Source: Bradyrhizobium sp. CB1015 (lineage in GTDB: Bacteria; Pseudomonadota; Alphaproteobacteria; Rhizobiales; Xanthobacteraceae). Taken from it: a stretch of DNA of 64,000 nt. Below the pieces are notes generated by a model, which was not told where the DNA came from, made no database searches, and was given only the letters and a program-made list of their open reading frames with translations. How positions within the stretch are numbered: position 1 is the first letter of the stretch; every line of letters begins with the position of its first letter. The DNA lies in NCBI RefSeq assembly GCF_025200925.1, contig NZ_CP104174.1, positions 2,790,001-2,854,000 of the forward strand, in the 5' to 3' direction. Below are positions 53,461 to 61,715 of the stretch, one piece after another. A program made the translations under genes and the position numbers.

Positions 53461-53667
53461 AGGGCTATCGCATTTGAGAGCTTTTCCCTGCAGCCATCCT
53501 TCGAGACGCCCGCTTTGGGCGGGCTCCTCAGGATGAGGGCGGAGTGCGCGGCAGCAGTTTCAACGAACACTGACGCTGATTAGCCTCATCCTGAGGAGGC
53601 GCGTAAGCGCCGTCTCGAAGGACGAGGCGTGCGCGCAGGCCGCCGCCACAAGTCATATGCGATAGCC
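53461..53667. mobile_element. MITE-like element with near-perfect terminal inverted repeat (family A, full length)
   Basis: 207 bases. AGGGCTATCGCATTTGA at one end and TCATATGCGATAGCCCT at the other pair at 16 of 17 positions. The inside is the two-hairpin family A core in the orientation opposite to the copies at 33.5 and 41 kb. No coding capacity. A full-length but decayed relative is at 36026-36234. Confidence 0.8.
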
Positions 53668-53719
53668 CTGCCCTCCAGGGGAGGGTTAAGCGAACTGCCG
53701 TGTGATTGATCGATGCCGT

Positions 53720-53893
53720 CTAAATCATCCCGAGCACGATGGCGCCGACGAAGGCCATGGCGAGGTAGGCGGTGATCACGCTCAGTCTGCCGGCGAACGT
53801 CATGAGGTCGCTCCGCTGGTCGCGCGCTTTGCCGCGGCCGTCATGGTTAACAGAGAGTCTTCCACCGAAAAAGTAAGTCTTGCTGTCGCTCAT
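53720..53893 (-). CDS. Small one-TM protein (57 aa)
   Basis: MSDSKTYFFGGRLSVNHDGRGKARDQRSDLMTFAGRLSVITAYLAMAFVGAIVLGMI. A soluble charged head and a C-terminal TM helix make it a tail-anchored type. The internal RLSVN/RLSVI segments are similar, perhaps a small repeat. The start at 53893 is chosen over 53947 as upstream residues lack character. Function unknown. Confidence 0.5.
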   Translation of the reverse strand: MSDSKTYFFGGRLSVNHDGRGKARDQRSDLMTFAGRLSVITAYLAMAFVGAIVLGMI

Positions 53894-53989
53894 CGGCGGT
53901 GGCCGCGCGCGAGTGCACCCGGCATGGTTAAGGAAGGCTGAAATCAACGTGTTGAAGAGTCTTTAAGTAAATTCACCGAACGTGCGTGC

Positions 53990-55177
53990 ATGACGCGCGG
54001 AGTTCGTTTGTATCTCGTCGGCTCCATCGTCCTTGTTTCGCTAGCGGGTTGCGGCCGCGGCTTCTTCCAGGCCGAGCGCGAACCGTGGCGGGCCGAGGCG
54101 GAAGCCGCATGCCTGAAATCGGGCGCGGTCAAGGAAAGTGCGGACATCGTCCGCATCGACCCGATCTCCGGACCTGGCAGCTGCGGCGCCGAGTTTCCGC
54201 TCAAGGTCGCCGCCATCGGCGAAGCCTCCAGCACCTATGGCTTTGCCGACGAGTCGCTGCGCCCGCCCGGCAGCATCGGCAACCAGCCGCGTTGGCCGGT
54301 GCAGCCGCAGAGCCAGGGCTATCCGACATCATCCTATCCGCAGCGCCCGAACTATCCGGAGAGCGCGGTGCGCCAGCCCGCCGGCTATGGTGCATCGTCG
54401 GGGCCGATGTCGCTGAACGCACCCGGCGTGGCCGCGCAGGAGGACGAGATCGATCTGCCGCCCGAGGGCACCGATGCCGCGGGTGCGGCGCGCTACATGA
54501 ACGCACCGAGCTATCCGGCTCGTCCGGCGCCCTACTCGCAGGCGCCCGCACAGCAGCCGCTGCCGCGTCTTGGTCCCGCGCAGGGCAATCCCGTCACGAC
54601 CGTCGGTCCGGTCGCGATCAAGCCGACCGCGACGCTCGCCTGTCCGATCGTGTCCGAGCTCGACCGCTGGCTCGCCGACACGGTGCAGCCTTCGGCGATG
54701 CGCTGGTTCGGCGTGCGCGTCGCCGAGATCAAGCAGATCTCCGCCTATTCCTGCCGCGGCATGAACGGCAATCCGCACTCCCACATCTCCGAGCACGCCT
54801 TCGGCAATGCGCTCGACATTTCGGCCTTCGTGCTCGCCGACGGCCGCCGCGTCACCATCAAGGACGGCTGGCGCGGCATGCCGGAAGAGCAGGGATTCCT
54901 GCGCGACGTGCAGTCGGGTGCGTGCGCGCATTTCACCACCGTGCTGGCGCCGGGCTCGAACGTCTATCACTACGATCACATCCACGTCGATCTGATGCGC
55001 CGCGCCAGCCGCCGCCTGATCTGCCAGCCCGCCGCGGTGTCGGGCGAAGAAGTTGCCTCCCGCGCGCAATCGCGCAGACCCTATGCGAGTGCGCGCGAGC
55101 CGTCGGTGACCGGCTCGCTCGGTGCGCGCAGGAGCACGATGCACAAGCGGGAAGAGGACGAGTACGCCGACGATTAG
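53990..55177 (+). CDS. Extensin-like C-terminal domain lipoprotein
   Basis: 395 residues. A lipobox follows the hydrophobic start (LVGSIVLVSLAGC). A Pro/Gln-rich linker (PPGSIGNQPRWPVQPQSQGYPT) precedes the Extensin-like_C domain: ISAYSCRGMNGNPHSHISEHAFGNALDISAFVL and VYHYDHIHVDL. The H-x-H and H-x-x-x-H-like residues resemble zinc-dependent D-Ala-D-Ala peptidases. It is probably an outer-membrane-anchored peptidoglycan hydrolase. The basic end (RRSTMHKREEDEYADD) is unusual. Confidence 0.87.
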   Translation: MTRGVRLYLVGSIVLVSLAGCGRGFFQAEREPWRAEAEAACLKSGAVKESADIVRIDPISGPGSCGAEFPLKVAAIGEASSTYGFADESLRPPGSIGNQPRWPVQPQSQGYPTSSYPQRPNYPESAVRQPAGYGASSGPMSLNAPGVAAQEDEIDLPPEGTDAAGAARYMNAPSYPARPAPYSQAPAQQPLPRLGPAQGNPVTTVGPVAIKPTATLACPIVSELDRWLADTVQPSAMRWFGVRVAEIKQISAYSCRGMNGNPHSHISEHAFGNALDISAFVLADGRRVTIKDGWRGMPEEQGFLRDVQSGACAHFTTVLAPGSNVYHYDHIHVDLMRRASRRLICQPAAVSGEEVASRAQSRRPYASAREPSVTGSLGARRSTMHKREEDEYADD

Positions 55178-55226
55178 GGAGGCCCGTGCCGTCCCCAGCC
55201 ACTCGCATGTAGCAATCTAGAAGGTC

Positions 55227-55313
55227 GTCATGCCCGGGCTTGTCCCGGGCATCCACGTTCTTGGTGCCGCGGGCAAGGGCGTGGATGGCCGGGACAAGCC
55301 GGCCATGACGATG
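55227..55313. repeat. GTCATGCCCGGGC-type inverted repeat
   Basis: GTCATGCCCGGGCTTGTCCC ... GGCCGGGACAAGCCGGCCATGAC; the outer arms are an inverted repeat. Copy related to 45931-45962 and 51247-51345. Confidence 0.7.
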
Positions 55314-55358
55314 TGGAAGCTTCATCGGCCTAAGCGCCGGCATATGCGGGTCACGGAT

Positions 55359-55688
55359 CTACGCCAGCTTCGACGGTGCCAATCCCATGCAGCGCTGCAC
55401 TTCGCCCGGGACGTTGTAGGTGCGCATGATGTGGCGGCTGTCGCGCAAGCCGGACGCCTCGCGTTGCACCACGAACATCCAGAGCGCATGGCCGGCTTCC
55501 AGCACCAGCTTGCGCCTGGCCGGTTGCATCGCTTCCGGCACTTCGGACGCGGCGTGGGCGGCGTCGAACTCGCGCAAACGCGAGAGGCTCTGTTCGAGGG
55601 CGCGGCCCATCCGTCCAAGCGCCGAGGCCTGTTCCTGGACGATCTCGTAGTGGAGGATGTCGACCGGCGGGCGAAGATCACGAGACAT
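55359..55688 (-). CDS. Conserved-looking helical hypothetical (109 aa), DUF6665-like
   Basis: MSRDLRPPVDILHYEIVQEQASALGRMGRALEQSLSRLREFDAAHAASE is strongly helical, followed by ARRKLVLEAGHALWMFVVQREASGLRDSRHIMRTYNVPGEV. The pattern recalls DUF6665 proteins, which I am unsure of. No signal or TM. The start at 55688 precedes it; the frame is open to 55724. Lies downstream of the TetR gene on the same strand (43 bases), so it may be in its transcript. Function unknown. Confidence 0.68.
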   Translation of the reverse strand: MSRDLRPPVDILHYEIVQEQASALGRMGRALEQSLSRLREFDAAHAASEVPEAMQPARRKLVLEAGHALWMFVVQREASGLRDSRHIMRTYNVPGEVQRCMGLAPSKLA

Positions 55689-55731
55689 GGCCGCAATATA
55701 GTGCCGCCCGGCCCGCAGCCGCAACGCGCCA

Positions 55732-56367
55732 CTATCTCGCCTTGTACGCCGCCAGGAACATCCGCGTTGCGCTCTCGACCACCGCGCTCATGCGCTGTTC
55801 CGACGGCGCGGGCTCCGCCTGAAACACGAACGGCAGGAACAGCGAGGCCTTGCACAGTTCCATGAACTGCGAGGCTGCAAGATCGCAGTCGTCGATCGCG
55901 AGATCGCCCGATGCGACACGGGCCTTGAGATAAGAAGAGAGGCGGTTGATGCTCTTGTCCAGCACGCGCGCATAGTAACGCCGGCCGACATCCGGCATGC
56001 GCTCGGCGATCGCCATCACGGTGCGGATCGCCGATCCGCCGCCGGGCCGGCAGACCAGGTGAAGATAGGCGAGGCCGAACTCCTTCAGCGTGCTCTCGGC
56101 CTCGCGGTCGGGATCGAAGCTGAACACGACCTGGCCATGCTGGAGCGCCTCCTGCTCGAGGATGGCTTCGAACAGCGCGCATTTGTCGGCGAAGTAGACG
56201 TAGAGTGTGCCCTTGGAGACCTGCGCGGCGCGCGCGATCTCGCCCATGCTGGCGCCGTCGAAGCCCAGATCCATGAACACCTTGCGGGCACCGTCCAGGA
56301 TCTGGCGGCGCTTGGAATTGTCCTCGTCCTGGACGATGCGCAATTGTTCGCTGGCGGCTACAACCAT
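55732..56367 (-). CDS. TetR/AcrR family transcriptional regulator
   Basis: 211 residues. HTH: RRQILDGARKVFMDLGFDGASMGEIARAAQVSKGTLYVYFADKCALFEAIL is a clear TetR_N domain, followed by a ligand-binding helical C-terminal region. It is divergent from the EmrA-like gene, and a perfect palindromic operator lies between them, so it probably represses the efflux operon and itself. The inducer is unknown. Confidence 0.93.
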   Translation of the reverse strand: MVVAASEQLRIVQDEDNSKRRQILDGARKVFMDLGFDGASMGEIARAAQVSKGTLYVYFADKCALFEAILEQEALQHGQVVFSFDPDREAESTLKEFGLAYLHLVCRPGGGSAIRTVMAIAERMPDVGRRYYARVLDKSINRLSSYLKARVASGDLAIDDCDLAASQFMELCKASLFLPFVFQAEPAPSEQRMSAVVESATRMFLAAYKAR

Positions 56368-56463
56368 TGGTTTAGGGTCTCGGAAGGTTTTTGGATCGGG
56401 ATTAAGCCATGAAACGCCAATAAAGGATTCGCGGTAGTAAGGTCTGTCGGGAATAATCTGTAT

Positions 56464-56486
56464 ATTGACCGAACCGTTCGGTCAAT
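56464..56486. promoter_or_regulatory. Perfect palindromic TetR operator
   Basis: Two exact 11-bp half-sites (ATTGACCGAAC and its reverse complement) around a central C. The position, between the divergent TetR start (56367) and the efflux gene start (56558), and the CCGAACGGTTCGG-type core fit a TetR/AcrR site. Confidence 0.88.
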
Positions 56487-56557
56487 GATATTTGAGATCC
56501 GCGCGAGGAAACCGCAACTGCGGCCGCCCTCGGGTTGCACCTTTTGGGGAGGCCTTG

Positions 56558-57901
56558 ATGGCCATATCGAGAGACCAGACGGCTCGCGTCCTTCGCCAGG
56601 AAGCGGTGGAGGACCAGACGGGCGCTGGTGCTGCCTCCGAGACATCCGCACCCCCTGCCGACGCACCCCCTGCCGAGCAGCTGCGCGCTCACGTGGCCGA
56701 GGAAACGAAGCGTCCGACCCGCGAGGCGCCGGAGAAGCCGGTCGATAAGCCGGCCGCACCTGCGCCGGACGCCACCGCGCCCAAGTCCGGTGCGCCCAAG
56801 TCCGGTGCGCCCAAGTCCGGCAAGCGCAAATTCGTCCTGACCGGCGTCGGCCTCGCGCTGGCGCTCGCCGTTGCAGGCTATGCCGGCTATTACACGCTGG
56901 TCGGCCGCTTCTACACCTCGACCGACGACGCCTATGTTCGCGCCAACAACACCATGCTCGGCGCGCGCGTCGCCGGCCACATCTCCTCGATCCTGGCCGG
57001 CGACAACACGCCCGTCCGAGCCGGCGACATCGTCTTCCGCATCGACGATGGCGATTACAGAATCGCGGTCGAAGCCGCCGCGACCAAGATCGCGACCCAG
57101 CAGGCCACCATCGATCGCATCGGCCGCCAGGTCGCAGCTCTCGACAGCCAGGTCGCCCAGGCCAAGGCGCAGCTCGTCTCCGCCGAAGCGGGCCTCAAGC
57201 GCGCCGATCTCGATTATGAGCGCCAGCAGGCGCTGAGCAGCAAGGGCTTTGCCTCGCGCGCCACCTTCGAGAGCTCGGAAGCCGGCCGCGACCAGGGCGC
57301 CGCCGCGGTCAAGGCCGCGCGAGCCGCCTACGAGGTTGCCGTCAGCAATGTCGACGTCGCCAAGGCGCAGCAGGCCGAAGCGCAGGCCCAGCTCGCCGAG
57401 CTCAAGACCACGCTCGCCAAGGCCGAGCGCGACCTCGGCTTCACCGCGGTGCGCGCGCCGGTGAACGGCACGTTCTCGAACCGTCTGGTCAACACCGGCG
57501 ACTTCGTCGCGGTCGGCCAGCGCCTCGGCAACATCGTGCCGCTGGACGACGTCTATATCGACGCCAACTTCAAGGAGACGCAGCTCAAGCGCATCCGCCC
57601 CGGCCAGCCGGTGACGATCAAGGTCGATGCCTACGGCATGCGCAAGTTCTCCGGCGTCGTCGACAGCATCGCGGCAGGCGCGGGCTCGGTGTTCACGCTG
57701 CTGCCGCCCGACAACGCCACCGGCAATTTCACCAAGATCGTGCAGCGCGTGCCGGTCCGCATCCGCGTGCCCAAATCGGTGGCGAAGCAGAACCTGCTCC
57801 GCGCCGGCATGTCGGTCTACGCCACCGTCGACACCAACAAGGGCGCCGCCGACGCCGACAGCGAGGTCGATCTCGACGATCCCACGGTCCATCCGCAGTA
57901 G
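56558..57901 (+). CDS. HlyD/EmrA-like membrane fusion protein
   Basis: 447 residues. A long cytoplasmic N-terminal region (about 95 residues, Pro/Ala-rich, with a KSGAP-type repeat) precedes one TM (FVLTGVGLALALAVAGYAGYYTL). The biotinyl-lipoyl-like domain starts DDAYVRANNTMLGARVAGHISSI, then a coiled-coil hairpin (QVAALDSQVAQAKAQLV) and VRAPVNGTFSNRLVNTGDFVAVGQRLGNIV. It bridges the MFS pump to an outer-membrane channel. GGGGAGG precedes the ATG at 56558. Operon with the EmrB-like gene 26 bases downstream. Confidence 0.93.
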   Translation: MAISRDQTARVLRQEAVEDQTGAGAASETSAPPADAPPAEQLRAHVAEETKRPTREAPEKPVDKPAAPAPDATAPKSGAPKSGAPKSGKRKFVLTGVGLALALAVAGYAGYYTLVGRFYTSTDDAYVRANNTMLGARVAGHISSILAGDNTPVRAGDIVFRIDDGDYRIAVEAAATKIATQQATIDRIGRQVAALDSQVAQAKAQLVSAEAGLKRADLDYERQQALSSKGFASRATFESSEAGRDQGAAAVKAARAAYEVAVSNVDVAKAQQAEAQAQLAELKTTLAKAERDLGFTAVRAPVNGTFSNRLVNTGDFVAVGQRLGNIVPLDDVYIDANFKETQLKRIRPGQPVTIKVDAYGMRKFSGVVDSIAAGAGSVFTLLPPDNATGNFTKIVQRVPVRIRVPKSVAKQNLLRAGMSVYATVDTNKGAADADSEVDLDDPTVHPQ

Positions 57902-57927
57902 CCAACCCGAGCACTGCGAGATCGACG

Positions 57928-59514
57928 ATGGCCACCGCCACCACCGCTTCGCCCGACATGATGGCGGATCCCGCTTCGGAGCGCATTGCGCCGAAGCGGC
58001 TGTTTGCATTCATCATCATGGTGTTCGGGATGTTCATGTCGATCCTCGACATCCAGATCGTCTCGGCCTCCTTGAGCGAAATCCAGGCCGGGCTGTCGGC
58101 GAGCTCCAGCGAGGTCTCCTGGGTTCAGACCGCCTATCTGATCGCCGAGGTGATCGCGATCCCGCTGTCGGGATTCCTGTCGCGCGCCTTCGGTACGCGG
58201 CTGTTGTTCGCGATCTCGGCGGCCGGCTTCACCTTCTCGAGCCTGCTCTGCGGCTTCGCCACGACGATCGAGGAGATGATCCTCTGGCGCGCGCTGCAGG
58301 GCTTTCTCGGCGCCGGCATGATCCCGACGGTGTTCGCTTCGGCCTACACCGTCTTCCCGCGCACGAAATTCCACATTGTCGGACCCATCATCGGTCTCGT
58401 CGCGACGCTGGCCCCGACCGTTGGACCGACGGTCGGCGGCTACATCACCGATCTGATGTCGTGGAACTGGCTGTTCTTCATCAACGTCGTGCCCGGCATC
58501 GGCATTACATTGGGCGTGCTGGCGCTGGTCGATTTCGACGAGCCGCATTTCGAGCTGCTTGATCGCTTCGACTGGTGGGGCCTGCTGTTCATGGCCAGCT
58601 TTCTCGGCACGCTGGAATACGTGCTGGAGGAAGGCCCGCAATATCAATGGATGCAGGACACGTCGGTCGCGATCTGCGCCTGGATCTGCGCGATCTCGGC
58701 CATCGCCTTCTTCTGGCGCGTGTTCACGGCGGCCGAGCCGATCGTCAATCTGCGCACCTTCTCCGACCGCAATTTCGCCGTCGGATGCACGCTGCAATTC
58801 TGCATCGGCATCGGTCTCTACGGCCTGACCTACATCTATCCGCGCTATCTCGCCGAAGTGCGCGGCTACAGCGCGCTGATGATCGGCGATACCATGTTCG
58901 TCTCCGGCATCACCATGTTCCTGGTCGCGCCGCTGGTCGGCCGGCTCATGGCCAAGCTCGACCTGCGCTACATGATCGCGTTCGGCCTCGTCGTGTTCGC
59001 GATCGGCTCCTACCAGATGACCTGGATCACCCGCGATTACGACTTCTACGAGCTGCTGGTGCCGCAGATCCTGCGCGGCATCGGCATGATGTTCGCGATG
59101 GTCCCGACCAACAACGTCGCACTCGGCACGCTGGCACCTGACAAGGTGAAGAACGCGAGCGGCGTGTTCAACCTGATGCGCAATCTCGGCGGCGCGCTCG
59201 GCCTCGCCGTCATCAACACCGTGCTCAACGACCGCACCGACCTGCATATCACTCGTCTGCAGGAGCGCGTGACCTGGGGCAACGCGACCGCGACCGAAAC
59301 CCTGAGCATGTTCATGCAGAAATTTCAGGGGCTTGGCGATTCCACGCTGATGGCCATGAAGCAGCTTTCCCAGCTGGTTCATCGCCAGGCCGTGGTGATG
59401 AGCTTTGGCGATGCCTTCTTCATCCTGACGCTGTTCTATCTGGCCCTCAGCTTCCTGGTGGTGCTGCTGAAGAGGCCGCCGTCGCCGTTCGGCGCCGGCG
59501 GCGACGCGCACTAA
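57928..59514 (+). CDS. DHA2-family drug efflux MFS transporter (EmrB-like)
   Basis: 528 residues, about 14 TM helices. Signature segments: IMVFGMFMSILDIQIVSASLSEIQAGL (motif D1), VSWVQTAYLIAEVIAIPLSGFLSRAFGTRLLF (motif A) and GPTVGGYITDLMSWNWLFFINVVPGI (motif C). Pumps hydrophobic toxins by proton antiport through its EmrA-like partner; the TetR regulator and operator suggest induction by substrate. No TolC-like gene is in this window. Confidence 0.94.
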   Translation: MATATTASPDMMADPASERIAPKRLFAFIIMVFGMFMSILDIQIVSASLSEIQAGLSASSSEVSWVQTAYLIAEVIAIPLSGFLSRAFGTRLLFAISAAGFTFSSLLCGFATTIEEMILWRALQGFLGAGMIPTVFASAYTVFPRTKFHIVGPIIGLVATLAPTVGPTVGGYITDLMSWNWLFFINVVPGIGITLGVLALVDFDEPHFELLDRFDWWGLLFMASFLGTLEYVLEEGPQYQWMQDTSVAICAWICAISAIAFFWRVFTAAEPIVNLRTFSDRNFAVGCTLQFCIGIGLYGLTYIYPRYLAEVRGYSALMIGDTMFVSGITMFLVAPLVGRLMAKLDLRYMIAFGLVVFAIGSYQMTWITRDYDFYELLVPQILRGIGMMFAMVPTNNVALGTLAPDKVKNASGVFNLMRNLGGALGLAVINTVLNDRTDLHITRLQERVTWGNATATETLSMFMQKFQGLGDSTLMAMKQLSQLVHRQAVVMSFGDAFFILTLFYLALSFLVVLLKRPPSPFGAGGDAH

Positions 59515-59615
59515 TTTGCAACACTCGTGCGTGATCTCGCGCGAGGCCCGTTGCAATTCACGAGCGACACATCTATAAAGCGCACCTCATTCATTCGAAC
59601 CGGGGAGAGATTTGC

Positions 59616-59702
59616 ATGATTTCGTCGCAATCGCAGATCGTACGCCCGCGCTCGATGATGACCTCGATCACGTTCTGGCTCGGTATGTACGCGGCCTGCT
59701 AG
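59616..59702 (+). CDS. Possible 28-residue small ORF
   Basis: An ATG preceded by GGGGAGAGA with 5-6 bases spacing, one of the best ribosome-binding sites in the window, opens a frame of 28 codons ending in TAG. The peptide starts MISSQSQIVRPRSMM, and ends TSITFWLGMYAAC with a hydrophobic C-terminus. Immediately after it, inverted repeats CGATCGGG/CCCGATCG and GGCCAA/TTGGCC suggest RNA structure. It could be a leader peptide, a membrane-active microprotein or chance. It lies between the EmrB-like gene and the ABC exporter. Confidence 0.45.
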   Translation: MISSQSQIVRPRSMMTSITFWLGMYAAC

Positions 59703-59863
59703 AGGCCTCTTCCGCCAGCTTCGATCGGGCCAAGGTTTTGGCCAAGCGTCCCGATCGCTTCGTTTCCCAAGTCGAAATCAGTTTTAGGTGACGCCGTCCC
59801 GCCCTCGCGGCCGGCCTGCGTCCATCGATGGAGCCGGCCCGCGCGAAGCGGCCGGATGATGCC

Positions 59864-61663
59864 ATGACCGCTCTGTCCAAGAAGCCTGCGGCGATTCGCG
59901 TCGTGCTTTCCTTCGTGTTCAAGCACTGGCTGAAGCAGCCGGGGCGCGGCCTCGTCGTGGCCGGCGGCCTGCTCGGCGCAACCGCCGCCGATTTGTTCAT
60001 GCCGGTCTTCTCCGGACACCTGATCGACGCGCTGACCCGCGGTCCGTCCGACCCCGATGCGCGGCATGCGGCGCTGGTCGCGTTCGGCGCCATCGTGGCG
60101 CTGGGCGCGGCCTCGATGGTGCTGCGGCTCGCAGGATTGCAGGCGATCGTGCCGTTCACGCTGCAGATCATGTCCGAGGTCGCGCAGGAGGCGTTCACGC
60201 GCGTGCAGCGCCTCTCGACCGACTGGCACGCGAACTCCTTCGCCGGCTCCACGGTCCGCAAGATCAGCCGCGGCATGTGGGCGCTCGACCTGCTCAACGA
60301 CACGCTGCTGCTCGCGCTGTTGCCGTCGTTCGTCGTTCTGATCGGCTCGATGATCCTGCTCGGCGTGCACTGGGCCTCGCTCGGCGCGGTGATCGCGCTC
60401 GGCGCGCTGGCCTATGTCACGATGACGGTGCTGTTCTCGACCCGCTACGTCGCGCCGGCCGCGCGCGTCTCCAATGCCTGGGACACCAAGGTCGGCGGCA
60501 CGCTGGCGGATGCGCTGACCTGCAATGCGGTGGTGAAATCCTTCGGCGCGGAGCTGCGCGAGGACGCGCGGCTCGCCCGCGTCATCAACCGCTGGCGCAC
60601 GCGCGTGCGGCGGACCTGGTTTCGCTACAACCACACCGCCATGGCGCAGCTCACGCTGCTGCTGGCCTTGCGCGCCTCGGTGATCGGCGGCTCCGTTTTG
60701 CTGTGGGTCTCCGGCTACGCCTCGCCCGGCGACGTCACCTACGTGCTGACGAGCTACTACGTCATCCACGCCTATCTGCGCGACGTCGGCATGCACATCA
60801 ACAACCTCCAGCGCTCGGTCAACGACATGGAGGAGCTGGTGGCGATCCACGACGAGCCGATCGGCATTGCCGATGCGGCCCATGCGCAGCCGATCGCGAT
60901 CGAAGGCGGCGAGATCGTGTTCGACGATGTCACGTTCCAATACGGCGGACATCGCACGCCGCTCTATGACGGGCTGTCGCTGACGATCCGCGCCGGCGAG
61001 CGGGTCGGCCTCGTCGGCCGCTCCGGCTCCGGCAAGACCACCTTCGTCAAGCTGGTGCAGCGGCTCTACGACGTCACCGGCGGCCGGGTGCTGATCGACG
61101 GGCAGGACATCGCGCTCGCCACGCAGCAATCGCTGCGCAGCCAGATCGCGATCGTGCAGCAGGAGCCGATCCTGTTTCACCGCACGCTCGCCGAGAACAT
61201 CGCCTATGGCCGGCCCGGCGCCAGCTTAGAGGCGATCGAGCAGGCGGCGCGGCTTGCCAATGCGCACGACTTCATCCTGCGCCTGCCGAAGGGTTACGGC
61301 ACCCTGGTCGGCGAGCGCGGCGTGAAATTGTCGGGCGGCGAGCGGCAGCGCGTGGCGCTGGCGCGCGCCTTCCTGGCGGATGCTCCGGTGCTGATCCTGG
61401 ACGAGGCGACCTCGAGCCTCGATTCGGAATCGGAGGCGCTGATCCAGGAGGCGATGGAGCGGCTGATGAAGGGGCGCACGTCCATTGTGATCGCGCACCG
61501 GCTGTCGACGGTGAAGAGCCTCGATCGCATCCTGGTGTTCGATCGCGGCGAGATAGTCGAGCAAGGCACGCATGCTCTGCTCGCGGCCAAGCCGGGAGGC
61601 ATCTATCGCGGCCTGTTCGAGCGCCAGGTGGTGGAGCTCGGACGGATCGCAGCAGCGGAATGA
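59864..61663 (+). CDS. ABC exporter, fused permease/ATPase
   Basis: 599 residues, half-transporter type. The N-terminal six TM helices (KHWLKQPGRGLVVAGGLLGATAADLFMPVF, LPSFVVLIGSMILLGV, LLALRASVIGGSVLLWV) are followed by an ATPase: Walker A VGRSGSGKTT, signature LSGGERQRVALARA and Walker B VLILDEATSSLD. Likely exports a lipid or drug as a homodimer. Start at 59864 (MTALSKK) or 59828 is undecided; no strong ribosome-binding site is seen for either. A MATE gene follows 52 bases on. Confidence 0.9.
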   Translation: MTALSKKPAAIRVVLSFVFKHWLKQPGRGLVVAGGLLGATAADLFMPVFSGHLIDALTRGPSDPDARHAALVAFGAIVALGAASMVLRLAGLQAIVPFTLQIMSEVAQEAFTRVQRLSTDWHANSFAGSTVRKISRGMWALDLLNDTLLLALLPSFVVLIGSMILLGVHWASLGAVIALGALAYVTMTVLFSTRYVAPAARVSNAWDTKVGGTLADALTCNAVVKSFGAELREDARLARVINRWRTRVRRTWFRYNHTAMAQLTLLLALRASVIGGSVLLWVSGYASPGDVTYVLTSYYVIHAYLRDVGMHINNLQRSVNDMEELVAIHDEPIGIADAAHAQPIAIEGGEIVFDDVTFQYGGHRTPLYDGLSLTIRAGERVGLVGRSGSGKTTFVKLVQRLYDVTGGRVLIDGQDIALATQQSLRSQIAIVQQEPILFHRTLAENIAYGRPGASLEAIEQAARLANAHDFILRLPKGYGTLVGERGVKLSGGERQRVALARAFLADAPVLILDEATSSLDSESEALIQEAMERLMKGRTSIVIAHRLSTVKSLDRILVFDRGEIVEQGTHALLAAKPGGIYRGLFERQVVELGRIAAAE

Positions 61664-61715
61664 CGCGCGTCGCCGGTGGACGAAGGCCGGTCACGTCGCG
61701 TGAGGATGGAATGAC

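Noticed and set aside
57817..59556. 579-codon minus-strand frame across the EmrB-like gene
   Set aside because: Highly charged, no hydrophobic or domain pattern; opposite a clear MFS transporter.
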